From the NCBI GenBank assembly GCA_946902875.1, contig OX336349.1, positions 10,191,891-10,255,890 of the forward strand: a DNA stretch of 64,000 bases, written 5' to 3'. Shown in pieces: positions 35,501 to 46,429 of the stretch. The position numbers and the translations under genes were made by a program. Origin of the DNA: Nematopogon swammerdamellus. Lineage: Eukaryota; Arthropoda; Insecta; Lepidoptera; Adelidae. The notes beneath the pieces were generated by a model. That model saw nothing but the letters and a program-made list of their open reading frames with translations. It searched no databases and was not told where the DNA came from. The first letter of the stretch is position 1; each line of letters opens with the position of its first letter.

Positions 35501-38131
35501 CTGAACGCAGCTCGGCCTTCGGCCTCGCCCTTAGTTACTTGATTTCTTCGAGATGGTTTATTATTTGTCAGAACGTAGCTCGGCCTTCGGCCTCGCCCTT
35601 AGTTGCTTACTTTCTTCAAGAATGTTTTTCTTCTTCCTGAACTCAGCTCCGCCTTCGGCTAAAAGTAACTAAGGGCGAGCCTTAGTTACTTTCATCGAGA
35701 AGGAATATCGTTTACGTGAGCGCAGATCCGCCTTCGGGCCCGCCTTTAGTTACTTACTTTCTTTTTTTTAAATACGAATTTCACGCGAGCGAAGCCGCGG
35801 GCAACAGATATATAAATGTTATTGCACCAATGACAGCGACATAACTTCGACTTTCAATTATTATTTTTATATATCAAACAATTTGTCACCGGCCAGCTCA
35901 CGTCGAGATGACAGTTCTCCGTTGTCAACATGACATTTAAAATAGTTTTTTACCTTTACTTTGGATTACGTGATTTTTATTATATTTTTAATTATTATGT
36001 TCATCCGGGATATACACTGTCACTATAAAAAGTTTCGTCAAATTCCGTTCAGTGGTTTTTGCGAGATGCGCGTACAAATAGATATTTTTGCATTTACGAT
36101 TTTATAATATGTATAGAAAGAATAGATATGTATAGACTATTGTGTTCAAGTTATAAAAAAGAAGAACTGTCATTTTCGTTGTATCTACTTATTTTTAAAT
36201 TTCGAATGAATATTTTATTCAAATTGTATTTGCTGCCAGTTCTCAAGATATAATTATGTACTTTGGACTACGTGATTTTAAACGCGCAATAATGTTTATA
36301 ATTGTTAATTTTTTTTTATTTTTGTTATTTTTTTTTACGTATTATGTTAACCCGGCATATAAACTGCCACTATACAAAGTTTCGTCTAATTCCGTTCAGT
36401 GGTTTTTGCGTGATGCGCGTACAGACAAACAAACAAACAAACAAAAATTTTAAAAACTATTCTAACATGTTCAGTATCTCATTTTAAGCCACCCTGGTTA
36501 GTTTTTTTCCGAATATATTCAATGTACAGACTTTCTTACCTCTACGATTTTATTATATGTATAGATACACACCTGCCTCTTTGCCTGCTTTTAGGGCCCA
36601 GCTGGCGATAGATTCGGTGTGGTATTGTGGGTTGGCTTGCATTTCACAATTGCGTCTTGGTACTTGAGCCGACACTCCAGTGGTGCCGTAATTGTTCTTC
36701 ACTCCGCACAAGTAGGCAGTCGCTGTACACGCTGAGTCTGGAATTTGCTTATCCACACAATAGGTCTGAAATAAAAAAAAAAGTATAACACCTACACACA
36801 CAAGTGTAATATTCCCTGAGATGGGTGGTACAATACTGCTGTAATAATTAATTACTACAAATAAGAGTTCACACCATACGACATACGACTCATAACGACA
36901 TAATATCTCACAACATACGACTCTCAAACATCCAAAGGTTGACTGGGAGAAATCCCTGTAAGGGATAAGTCCGCCTTTGCCCCTCATGTAAATTACTAAT
37001 CGTGTGTTACTGTTAAATGTTTTGGAGCAATAAAGTATTTCTATTTATCTATCTATCAAGGAGTTCTTTAGTTATTAGGATTACTTTTTTGTATTTTATG
37101 AAAATAAATGTTTAAACTGCTGCAAAATTATATAATAAAGCATTAATGTCATTAGTACCTTCGCCAAACCGACGAATGGAAACTTTTCAAACGAAAGCTG
37201 TTCCTCTTCCCCAGTTCTGCCGTTTCTCTGTCCCAAGTAAGCTCTCGCGGCCGCCAAGGTCGGTATAGACATACCATCACCGAGGAACATTATGATGTTC
37301 TTTGCGATATTGGTATTACGATATACTGTCGCCTTCTCGAGCCGATCTTTTAGTGACGACTGCGCATTGTCGAGCCAGTAGTCCTTGGGAAGTTCATGAA
37401 TATTTCTGGCTGCTTCTTGTTTTAGGTTTGGGTGATATCGGTCGGTGTCTACAAAAAATATATCAAATGTATTTTGACAAACATTTTATTTTAAATAAAT
37501 GAATTTCTTCTACGGGCTAATTCGTAATCCAAGGTTACTTATTACAAAATAGCTTTTGCCCGCGGCTTCGCTCGCTTGAAATTCTATTTAAAAAGAATAA
37601 ATTACGTAAGCCGCTACTGTACCTTTAATTCAGCGCGCGGAACAATTCGGTTAATAAGAGAGCCACATCTTAGCGAAACCGGAACTGAATTTTATTTAGC
37701 CTATCCTGTATCCCACATAGTTAAATGTGCTTGTACAGAGTTTCATCGAATTCAGATGATCAGTTTAAGAGTTATGGAAGAACATACATACATACAGAAA
37801 AGATTTCTAATAATCGTCAATTCAGTTTTAGTGTCATACATAGAGTCTAGAAAAGCAATATCTCATAAAACAAAGTAACTTACTCCATGACTATCCCTTA
37901 CAGATTTATTATTAGTATTGATTGATTGATGATTGATTGATATAAAAAATTCAGTTGGACCTAAAATTTAATACTGCAACTAAAACTAACTAAAAATTAA
38001 AATAAATTTATAAAATATTTCATTCGGCTAGCTAAGTAAACTATAACGAAGTAATTACCTCTCGTCTGTTCGCTGAGCACAAAGACTGCGCTTAGGAGCA
38101 AGACGACCGTTGTCACTGCGAGTGTCTGCAT
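32574..38131 (-). CDS. ALP: Alkaline phosphatase copy A, GPI-anchored type, seven exons
   Basis: Hand-spliced exons, 5' to 3' on the minus strand: 38059-38131, 37159-37448, 36573-36765, 34394-34566, 33880-34219, 33316-33630, 32574-32845. All introns are GT-AG; the coding total is 1656 nt, 551 aa. Exon 1 encodes a signal peptide ([13 protein letters not shown]...). Residues matching known ALP catalytic positions: Asp82 in FLGDGMS, nucleophile Ser132 in PDSACTAT, His195 and Ser197 in THASPSG, Glu356 and Asp361/His365 in [11 protein letters not shown], Asp402/His403 in TSDHSH, His479 in ETHGADD. A sequon NAT lies in exon 5. The C-terminus has a Cys pair ([10 protein letters not shown]) and then a hydrophobic tail ending in RINI, expected of a GPI signal. 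By family knowledge it hydrolyses phosphate monoesters at alkaline pH on the outer face of the cell membrane, typically in midgut brush border in Lepidoptera. It is the last copy in the direction of transcription; B begins about 1.1 kb upstream. Confidence in the exon model is high because frame, phase and motifs all agree. Confidence 0.95.
34691..35808. mobile_element. Foldback-like element with tandem subrepeats, in intron 3 of copy A
   Basis: The termini are inverted: left ctagctgagcccgcgg, gctcgcgtgaaattcg; right cgaatttcacgcgagcg, ccgcgggcaacag. Inside each end are about three tandem units of 68-69 bp carrying aagggcgaggccgaaggcc (34753, 34821, 34890) and their complements on the right (about 35525, 35594, 35670). 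The middle holds a retroelement fragment (35000-35440). Long inverted arms built of tandem subrepeats are the plan of Drosophila foldback elements; relation by descent is not claimed. Confidence 0.7.
35000..35440 (-). mobile_element. Retroelement C-terminal fragment inside the foldback element
   Basis: The minus strand reads [27 protein letters not shown] and [19 protein letters not shown], matching the C-terminus at 13100-13500. It is out of frame upstream and truncated. Confidence 0.8.
36030..36440 (+). repeat. Interspersed repeat, two related blocks in intron 3 of copy A
   Basis: 36033-36080 and 36352-36425 share aagtttcgtc, aattccgttcagtggttttt and gatgcgcgtaca. The second ends in (caaa)n. 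This is the usual 3' end of an intronic retroposon in insects. Confidence 0.65.
36925..37060 (+). mobile_element. LINE 3' end in intron 2 of copy A
   Basis: ggttgactgggagaaatccc, taagtccgcctttg, gcaataaagtattt and a (tatc)n tail, a 3' UTR type common among lepidopteran LINEs. Confidence 0.6.
37545..37880 (+). repeat. Interspersed repeat in intron 1 of copy A
   Basis: Starts tgcccgcggcttcgctcgc, like the foldback termini, and ends with gagtttcatcgaattcag and acatacatacag. Non-coding. Confidence 0.6.
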
Positions 38132-39224
38132 GGTGACGGATTCGGTACCACTGGCAATATTGGAGAACGAAAAATTTATAAATAGTAAATAATGGGCTTA
38201 TCGCATACTTTCGGTGTAGATCGTGTGCTTAAGGTGCATGCGAGTGTATCAATAAATTTATTTATTGAATTCTTTGTTTTATTGTTTTTATTAGAAAAAA
38301 AAACATTACTGTGTTGTTTTAATATACGTAAATTTGTTTAAAATCTACATAGGTAAAAGTTGTATATTTGTTCCTTACATACTTCAAAATTGTATTCTTT
38401 AATATATGTATATAATATGAATATATTTATTAGGTATACATAAATAACGTCAATCTGTTTTACAGTGAGGAGAGGTAAAAACAATCTCAACTATTTAAAA
38501 ATATCTTAAACCACGTTACATTTAACTGTGAGCTTTTGACGGTGACGAGTAACAAAATAAAGTGACAATGTGTTTTCCCTGTATATTTATGTAAGTAACT
38601 TAGAAATGCAAAATACTGAATCACTACAACATTTAAAGATTCCTCTAACTTCATTATATGCTAAATTTGTTGCCAGCTTCACGCAGACACACAAATCGCC
38701 TTAAAATTGTGAATGATTTATTATTGTTATCGTTAATTTGACATTAATGATATAAGTATGTATGAAAGTCGATTTTAACATTTAAAGTACTAGTACTACT
38801 TATTCCATCAATAGTATAGTAATAGTTTTTAATTATTAGAAAACTAACAGTTTAAACTAGATATTTTAATATTATAACAGTAATGGATTGTATGTATGAA
38901 ATTTTCGAGAGGAAGGAATAAGCAAACCGTCACGAATGACTCATTAACGGATGATAATTGTTGTTATTATTATCATACACAGATTGAACGTGTTCAAGCC
39001 GCAATGCTCCACCGTTCAGGTCCATACTTTTATTATAAATTTTACATTTTTGTTTTCGGAAAGAAAAGTGTCCAGCTAACGTAAATATTTAATTATCAAT
39101 AAAGTAACATAAATTACATTTTACTAATCTAAATGCAGGAGGGAAATAATCTGTAGTTTAAGTATAGCATTTTGCCAACATTTAATCTTTCAATTTTAAA
39201 AATAATAATGACCAAAAAAGTTCT
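38132..39224. other. Spacer between ALP copies A and B
   Basis: The first 60 nt hold the promoter of A; the rest is AT-rich with no repeat or gene recognised. The 3' UTR of B should end in it. Confidence 0.6.
38148..38181 (-). promoter_or_regulatory. Predicted core promoter of ALP copy A
   Basis: On the minus strand a TATAAAT (plus 38174-38180) lies about 28 nt before a GCCAGTGG initiator-like site (38148-38155), 17 nt upstream of the start codon. B and C have the same layout (GCCAGTGAT, GCAGTGAT), which supports it. The 5' UTR would be very short. This is inferred from sequence only. Confidence 0.6.
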
Positions 39225-42200
39225 TCACAGACAAATCGCAAGTAGAGTGACTAAAATGATTATGATGCCAGATGTAACGCTATGAGCAGCGGAGTCTGCG
39301 TGACATTTTTCAACACTGGGTCCAATACACGCCGCATGTGCCATCAGATGCGGAATCTCGTTCTGTTCGTACAGTCCCGTGAAGATGTGTTCCCAGGGGC
39401 CTTCAAACACCGCCACGTCGTCGGCTCCGTGCGTCTCCCATTCCAGGGGAACTTCGGCTGGATACATAAATTCTGGGTCCACTGAAAACATATTTTTCAT
39501 ATACATTAAAAAAAATATTCAATATTAAGTAAATCGATGGCTTAAGGGCATTAAAAATAAATAAAACATTAAAGCCAATAACAACTCACAATAATTCAAA
39601 AGTGTAACATCTTCTCTTATTCCATGCTCTGCGTGAGGTCTGAATCCAGGTCCATTCGTATAGCTCAAAGTCATGTAAGGCACGCCATCATCTCCTATAT
39701 CATCAGATGGTCCAAGAACATCCTTCCCTCTGACCGAGTATCCGTTGAAAGCCATAGAGTGTGAGTGGTCAGATGTTACCACAATCAGAGTATCTTCCTC
39801 GCTAGTCATTTCAAGAGCCTTCTGTATGGCCTTGTCGAACTCTACGGTCTCGTCTAGGGCCAAATGAACTAATGCGTCGTGATGGGCGTGGTCAATGCGA
39901 CCTCCTGCAGTTATGAAAGAAAACGTTGTAGTAAGTATGTAGGTACAATTGTCTCTTATAGTAGATTACCATATCAAGTGAGTTAATGTGACACAGTTCT
40001 GCGAGGTGTACTTTATGTCGTTATTAAAGTAAGTACAGTAAGAGCAAATTATATCTTCCGAATCAGAAAAGCATTGTAATTTCTCAAAATTAAACATTTT
40101 TGAAATAAACATATTTTGCATAATTCGATATATCAATAGATTTTTTTTTATGGATAATGACACGGTTGGCTACATCACCTAAAACATCCGTGATGTCAGC
40201 CCATAACACCACGTGAACTAGGTGCCATGTCAGTGCTTCCCTTCATTTCATGTCGGCTACACTGAACTGAACCCCGGCCGGGTTGGTACCACCGGACTGA
40301 GCGAAACGTCGGTCGAAACGGCTATGTAAATAGTTCGTCTTTTACGTCCAGTTCAGTGTAGCCGACATGAAATGAAGGGAAGCACTGACATGGCACCTTG
40401 TTCCCCCAGTTTTATGGGCTGACATAACGGATGTTGTACGTGATGTAGCCAACCGTGTCAATTTCCATAAAAAAAAAATATTACATTAATTAAATTACCA
40501 TACAATTTCTTACCTTCGACAAATAAGAAGTATCCATTTTCCGATTTCTGCAACATTTTCAGGGCGACCTCAGTGAGGTCCTCCAAAGTCGGTTCAGTCG
40601 CTGGATTTCTCAACAAGTTGTATTGTAAATGGCTAGACTCAAATAGCCCCAGCAAGTAGTCGGTGTTTTCGATATCCAAATTCAGGAGCTGCTCTCTGTT
40701 CCACACGTAGCTGCTGGTGGCGTTCTTTGCGTTCTTCAAGAGTTTCCATTCCTCTATGAGGTCGCGACCATCCCCGCGGGATCCACGATCACCCTCTTCA
40801 TCTACTGGAAGGTTGCTATCTTTGAAGTTTCTCCGACCGCCACCGAGGATAACCTGTAAATTAAATGTAAAGAAAATTATATACGAGTATCATCCATCAT
40901 AGACACAACATTTAAATCTAGAACGATAAAAAAGGTATGAAACCCAAACCCTATCCTCGCCAGCGTAACACGATATAAGGAAAAGCATACTTTTTTCATT
41001 GGACGGTCGCGCGCTGGCCCGTCAGTCTGTCATCGGCCGCGTCAGCAAAGACCTGTTTAAAATGCCCGCATGCTCTGTGTTTACTTGTAAAAACACTACA
41101 GCCAAGTTTAATGTGCACAATAGTGGAGTATCTTATCATCGGTAAGTACACTCCGCTCCCCGCAACTCGGCGACGCTAGTTCTCATACAAGCATTTGACA
41201 GTCCGGCGTCCATACCTTTTTTATCGTTCTAGATTTAAATATGTATTGCAAGTATTTTTTCGACAATGACTTCTTAAAAGCCTTTCATACTATAATCTCT
41301 TTTCATTCTCACCTTAAACTCGGTACCAGGAAACTGATGCACTAGTTGAAATGCGATGTCCGGACAGACCTCTGGATCGCCATTGTCTAATTTGACCTCT
41401 ACGTCGTTTTCCCAGTCGCGATCTGCTATGTGAGCATAAGCTCCAGAAGGGGAAGCATGGGTAATTCTGGTCGTAGTTGCGATACCTTCAAACGTTGTAA
41501 ACTCATTATTTGGCTGCACTTAATAACATATTTTCAGAGTACGTACTGCAGAGGTACTTATAGGCTAGAGGCTTTTAGAGAAATAAACACAAAATAATGT
41601 TGGTAGAAGTAATTCCTATTTTAGGTCTTATATAAAGTATGTTGTGTACAAACCGGCCTCTTTGCCCGCGTACAGGGCCCAGTTGGCGATTGATTCCGTG
41701 TGGTATTCAGTATTGGCTTGCATCTCACAGTTCCATCTTGGTACTTCAGCCGAAACGCCAGCGGTGCCATCATTATTCTTTACTCCACACAAGTATGCAG
41801 TTGCTGTACATGCAGAGTCTGCTGTTTGTTCATTGACGCAATATGTCTGAAAATAGTATGCGCATTTTAACTCCAGAATACTCTTCGTTGATACGCTCGA
41901 GGTTCACGTAACACTAACTACCTTTTATATCTATATTTCCCGCAGGAAACCAATTATGTCAATCAAAGATTGACTCGCAAACGTATACTTAAATTGTTAG
42001 GTAGGTAGGCTGGAACTGATTTGTCAACCAAGTTAACCTTTCAAGTTAAAGTTGTTAAATGTTTTTTTTAAAAGGTATTTATATTTTGGTCCGTAAAATA
42101 ATTTATATTTTGTTCACTGTGAACGTGCAGAATAGGTCCACTTATTTCTGCATGTATTGATCTTAAAATGTCTGTCCAGTGACTGTCCGAAGCCCACCTC

Positions 42201-44047
42201 TACGTTGCCTGAAGCAAACTTTCCAACACTCTTCTAGACTCTTCGTTGTCACCCCCTGGAGTCTGAAAATTCCCTGCCTTCGAATATTTGTAAGTGATGC
42301 GCGTGCGGCGTCGTCCCTTCTGCCCTCGCGTCTCATGATAATATAGGTATTTTTAAATAAACTACCTACCCCCAGACTGCTTGACAGACTAGTTGTGATA
42401 CATAGCTGTTTTCTCTTGTTTATCCTTATTCGTTCGCAATCTATCCCTGTCTCACTACCGCGTTACCTATACGCGATATTATACTATATGTAAAATAAAT
42501 GCAAATATGGATATGTGGTATAGAGCTTGGTATATAGGTATACGCTTCAATACATCCCCCATAAAACTCAAATTGTCAAAACATGTACCACTGGTATCCA
42601 CGACAAAGCAAATTTAAACATACTGTTTTCATGAATATAAACTCTAATGTAGCATATCACATATTTATTCACTTGTCTCGGTTTATCAATTCTACAAACA
42701 ATCTCAATCTTCTTCGTCGATCCGTCCACACGACCGCCTGCCAGCCAGCCAGCCGGCAATCTTCCTTCTCTCCCCGCTCCCCTTCACTTCTTGCTATCCA
42801 CTTCTGCATCCTGTCTTCTTATTGGTGTTCGTTCACTTCACAAATTCAAACTAACCAATTAGGGCGACCATGAGCGTTGACTATTTGTTACTAAAGTACT
42901 GCCGGAAATTAAACATTAAAATTAAAACTTATACGAATCATGACACTTTCATATCTCATCATGAAGAACACGACATATATCTTCACTGCAACGGAACTTA
43001 TCCGTCCATGTCCAAACTCATACACTCGATAAATGAGTCGTATAGTTCCAGAACCCGCCAACTCCGTTTAGGACGATTTTGTAGTAAGACGAAAAAACTA
43101 TACATCGATAAATAGCCGCCCATTCAAACTACGAGGGAGCTGAAACGAATGTTAATTTTTCTTTGCGATTCACTCTGGATTGGACTATGTTAGGAACATA
43201 ATGTCTTAGCAGATAAGTGACAAATTTAATACTTTATAACTAGGTACTTTTTTTAGAGAAATGGATTTGGCGGGTTCTGGAACTATACGACTCAAATGTA
43301 TGAGTACGTATACCTAATATACCTATGTACCGAAACACGTACCTTCGCTAATCCGACGTAAGGGAATTTTTCGAACGAGAACTGCTGCTCTTCCCCAGTT
43401 CTACCATTTCTCTGTCCCAAGTAAGTTCGCGCGGCCGCAATGGTCGGTATAGACATACCGTCACCGAGAAACATTATTATGTTCTTTGCGACATTCTTGT
43501 TCTTTTCTTTCTTCTCCCTTTCAAGGCGATTTTGAAGGGATGCTTGAGCATTGTTGAACCAGTAACTTTTCGGAAGTTCATGCGTATTCCTATAAGGTTT
43601 GGCATTTAGATTTTTGTGGTCTTTATCTGAAAAGCAGTAAAGCAAAACAACATATAAAATAATTTCTGTGTGTTAAGGGCGACTCCTTGAACCAAAACAA
43701 ACCCCTTCACTAAGCAATGACCGTATTTGAGTAAACAGTATGTTATTATCAATTATAAAAAAAGTCACTTTTTATATTTTAGAGTACCTACCGAACGTCT
43801 TAAAATATTTTGACATTTTATTTTACACAGTAGATTAAACAAAGTGTTAAATTTTCAGGAATGTTTACTTTAGACAATCATTTAGTACAGAAACATACTC
43901 GTACCAAAATTATCAATATATACAGAATATTTTTTTCTGTCATAGCCGTAGTCTGATAAAAAGTGATTTCTTACCTCGACCATGTTTTCCTAGCCCAATG
44001 TTTGCACACAAAATTAATGCAACGATCGTCACTAGAAGTATCCGCAT
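39225..44047 (-). CDS. ALP: Alkaline phosphatase copy B, GPI-anchored type, seven exons
   Basis: Exons, 5' to 3': 43975-44047, 43343-43626, 41654-41846, 41313-41485, 40514-40853, 39590-39904, 39225-39481. The total is 1635 nt, 544 aa. Exon 1 gives a signal peptide ([13 protein letters not shown]...). Exon 2 keeps FLGDGMS, exon 3 keeps the nucleophile Ser in ADSACTAT, exon 4 THASPSG, exon 6 the metal-site motifs RIDHAHH and TSDHSH, exon 7 ETHGADD. Exon 2 is two codons shorter than in A, with a Lys/Glu-rich linker (REKKEKNK) before the GDG motif. The C-terminus carries the Cys pair ([10 protein letters not shown]), a small-residue stretch DSAAHS and a hydrophobic tail ([15 protein letters not shown]), so a GPI anchor is predicted. 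Exon 7 reads FEGPWEH, one or two residues shorter than FARGPWEH in A. Introns 4 and 5 hold a THAP-carrying MITE and an inverted pair of repeat tails, which do not disturb the splice sites. Confidence 0.95.
40141..40479. repeat. Inverted pair of shared 3' tails in intron 5 of copy B
   Basis: Left arm 40141-40269 (minus) and right arm 40349-40479 (plus) are complements over most of their length around an 80-nt spacer. Both carry the variant atttcatgtcggc/gccgacatgaaat, which other copies of the tail in this window lack. Confidence 0.85.
40910..41240 (+). mobile_element. P-element-like MITE carrying a THAP first exon, in intron 4 of copy B
   Basis: Perfect inverted ends: tttaaatctagaacgataaa at 40911 and tttatcgttctagatttaaa at the right, extended by the ggtatg word. 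Total length is about 330 bp. Inside, 41062-41141 on the plus strand encodes [13 protein letters not shown] ... GVSYHR and then a consensus donor (CG/GTAAGT). That is the beginning of a THAP domain, the DNA-binding domain of P-element transposases. It lies antisense to the ALP gene. Confidence 0.8.
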
Positions 44048-44065
44048 GGTCACACAATTTATTAT

Positions 44066-44105
44066 CACTGGCTACAACATTCAATGTCAAATGTATAAAT
44101 ATAAA
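44066..44105 (-). promoter_or_regulatory. Predicted core promoter of ALP copy B
   Basis: The minus strand has a TATATTTATA stretch (plus 44094-44105) followed 28-34 nt later by GCCAGTGAT (44066-44072 region), an arthropod-type initiator. The start codon is about 20 nt further on. Confidence 0.6.
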
Positions 44106-44285
44106 CAGTGATAATATCGCCTAGCTTTTGTTGCTTTAAGGTGATTGAAAGTTTCGAAAATGTACGTATTGATAGGATTTAAATCGTCATACCAAAAAGA
44201 AAACGACCAGTAGACCCTTAATATATTATTATTGAAGGTGGTGCACCCATGTGACCTATGATACGTAGAAGTAAATAATGTAAGG

Positions 44286-44442
44286 ACATCGAGCTTTAGA
44301 AAGATTAAATTGGGTTGTATGTAGAGCGTCGTGTCTGTCGCAACGCCATTCTACTTCGTTGGTCTGTCGCACGAAGTCGCACGTCTCTGTGGGACCGCGA
44401 CGACGCTCTACAACCGGATTGTCTCTTTGTAAAGCTCGATGT
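44286..44442. mobile_element. Small MITE upstream of copy B
   Basis: Ends acatcgagctttagaaag and ctttgtaaagctcgatgt are inverted with one mismatch. The interior also folds (gagcgtcgtg and cgacgctc). About 240 nt upstream of the B start codon. Confidence 0.75.
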
Positions 44443-45365
44443 ACATTATTTATTGCCCAGTTCTGTACGCTGCATAGGTCGTGTATCAACAAACTTGACA
44501 AGACGTTTGACTGTTTCAACATACACATTCAACAGCAAACCAAATAATTAGAGAATTATTATGATTATTCCTAGAAGCGGCTATGTTATAGTTCGCACGA
44601 ATAATGAAATGAGATATTAAATTGTACATATTAATAGGGCCATTACACGGGCGGTATGGCGCGTCCATATTTGCGGGTGCTCGAATGGAGGCCTCGCACA
44701 AAAAAAAGAACGTTAAAAAATTCCAGCTAAGTCTTGCCAGTTTTTCGCTGTGATTATAGAACTGGAGGAATGTAAAAATATTATTATAGTCTGACCTATG
44801 GATGGATGCTTAAACAATAAACAATATTAAATAAATATTGTATATATGTCGGATTGGGATGCGAGCCATCTAGTGATGCTCCATAGAATCACTCGGATTG
44901 GAACGCAAGCGCCACGTAGCGGTGCTGGGTGGAGTCTACGGCGGCGCAGCGGGGAGGCGACAGTCCTACAGTGACATTGGTGGCGGTCGCAGCGCACGGA
45001 CGTAGAAATCACTCGCGTTCCGTATTAAAACCTACCCTCTGAGATTTGTGCCTACCTTGCATTGTGAAGTACCTTTTTTCAATAAGAATTACATTCTGTA
45101 TTACGAGGTTGGTGATTTAATTTCATGCGACCTAACATTACCTGCGATACGCCCATTAAGAGATAGCTGCCATGGATAATTCTGACGACGGCGGCCAGCC
45201 GAATCCATTATATACGAGTACTTTGGATTGTGGATTTTGTTTTTACAGATTTGCCTAAATTATTAATCATTCACCTGTAAGTAAGTCGCCTTAATCGTCA
45301 TTATCATTGAATTATCATTTCTCTTAGTACATCGATAACACAGAAAAACAGTAAGCAACAAACGT
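44443..45365. other. No gene recognised
   Basis: Mixed sequence with a GC-rich patch at 44880-45010. Short frames only. Confidence 0.5.
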
Positions 45366-45369
45366 ATAT

Positions 45370-45622
45370 CAGATTTTATCGTGTAACAATAAATTTAAAC
45401 ATATCAAAAGAACCGGTAAATTCTGGAACGCTCTCCCTGCCCATATATTTCCCCCCAAGTACAGTCTCGGGTCCTTCAAGAGGCGCGTTAATCGGCACCT
45501 GACAGGCAGGCATGTCATTCGCAACCCCCGCATACGACCGAATGCGCATTGGCGTCTTTAGATACCTCATAGGTGGCTCTCGCATATAGCGCCACATGTC
45601 GCGGTTTCTATAAAAAAAAATC
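45370..45622 (+). mobile_element. CR1-like LINE 3' end
   Basis: Plus strand reads GKFWNALPAHIFPP, YSLGSFKRRVNRHL, the conserved end of CR1-type RTs, then an A-run from 45613. Confidence 0.75.
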
Positions 45623-45849
45623 TGAATAACCTAGAGTTATAAATTTATACTAATAAAGTAATTTGAGTATAGAAAAATAAAAATATTCGAGAAAATAATA
45701 ATTATTGAATTATTCAATAGAAATAAAATTTAATTTCTTTAATGTTATAATTCAATGTAGACGTGTGTGAGATCAGCCAAAATGCCGATGCTTGGAAGGC
45801 TTGGAATTCGCTTTGTCCCGATATGACCTAACCGCCCATGCCTTTCATA

Positions 45850-46215
45850 AAAAAATGGACAGAATAAATAAAAATAAAATAATAGCAACCATTGAGCAAG
45901 ACACACTGACTGACTGGAGAAGCGCTGTACAAGGCGGCCTGCGTACCTGAATCGGGCGCTTCACTATTCGAAAATAGGTGCATCCCTGGATGAGAACACA
46001 TTTCAGATCTGCGTAGGACTAAGACTCGGCTATGACATTGTCCAACCACACCTGTGTGTTGTGTATGCGGTGTTAAAGTTGAGAGCGATGGCCGATACGC
46101 CCTCAGCACGCTCTCTAAGAGTGCCTGTAGATACTCGCGTCACCCTGCTCCGACGAAATCGTCCATCCCGGAGCCCTGTCATTAATAGTGTCATCAAGTT
46201 CATTATTTGTCTAGT
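45850..46215 (+). mobile_element. Decayed retroelement C-terminal fragment
   Basis: In broken frames: LRLGYDIVQPH, C-x-C followed by VESDGRYALSARS, and a VINSVIK word, parallel to LRVGARVCQPH, CICG and HHGLSCQRS in the element at 13100-14305. Frameshifts throughout. Confidence 0.6.
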
Positions 46216-46429
46216 CATTAAATCAAATCATTACTCCTGCGAACTATAACATAGCCGCTTCTACCGATATTCTATTCCCAACCACTACCACCACCTATTT
46301 AAGGTAAGAAAAGACGGGACTTACAGTTTTTAGGTAGGCTTTGGTGGGTTGCAGCCAAGAGCAGCAGTGGCCGAATATCGCGGCCGACTACCGGCAGCGC
46401 GACCGGACTTTTTCCATGTTATGTTAGTA

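Noticed and set aside
36553..36987. 144-codon open frame on the minus strand
   Set aside because: Its middle is ALP copy A exon 3; the first part reads through intron 2 and the last residues through the donor.
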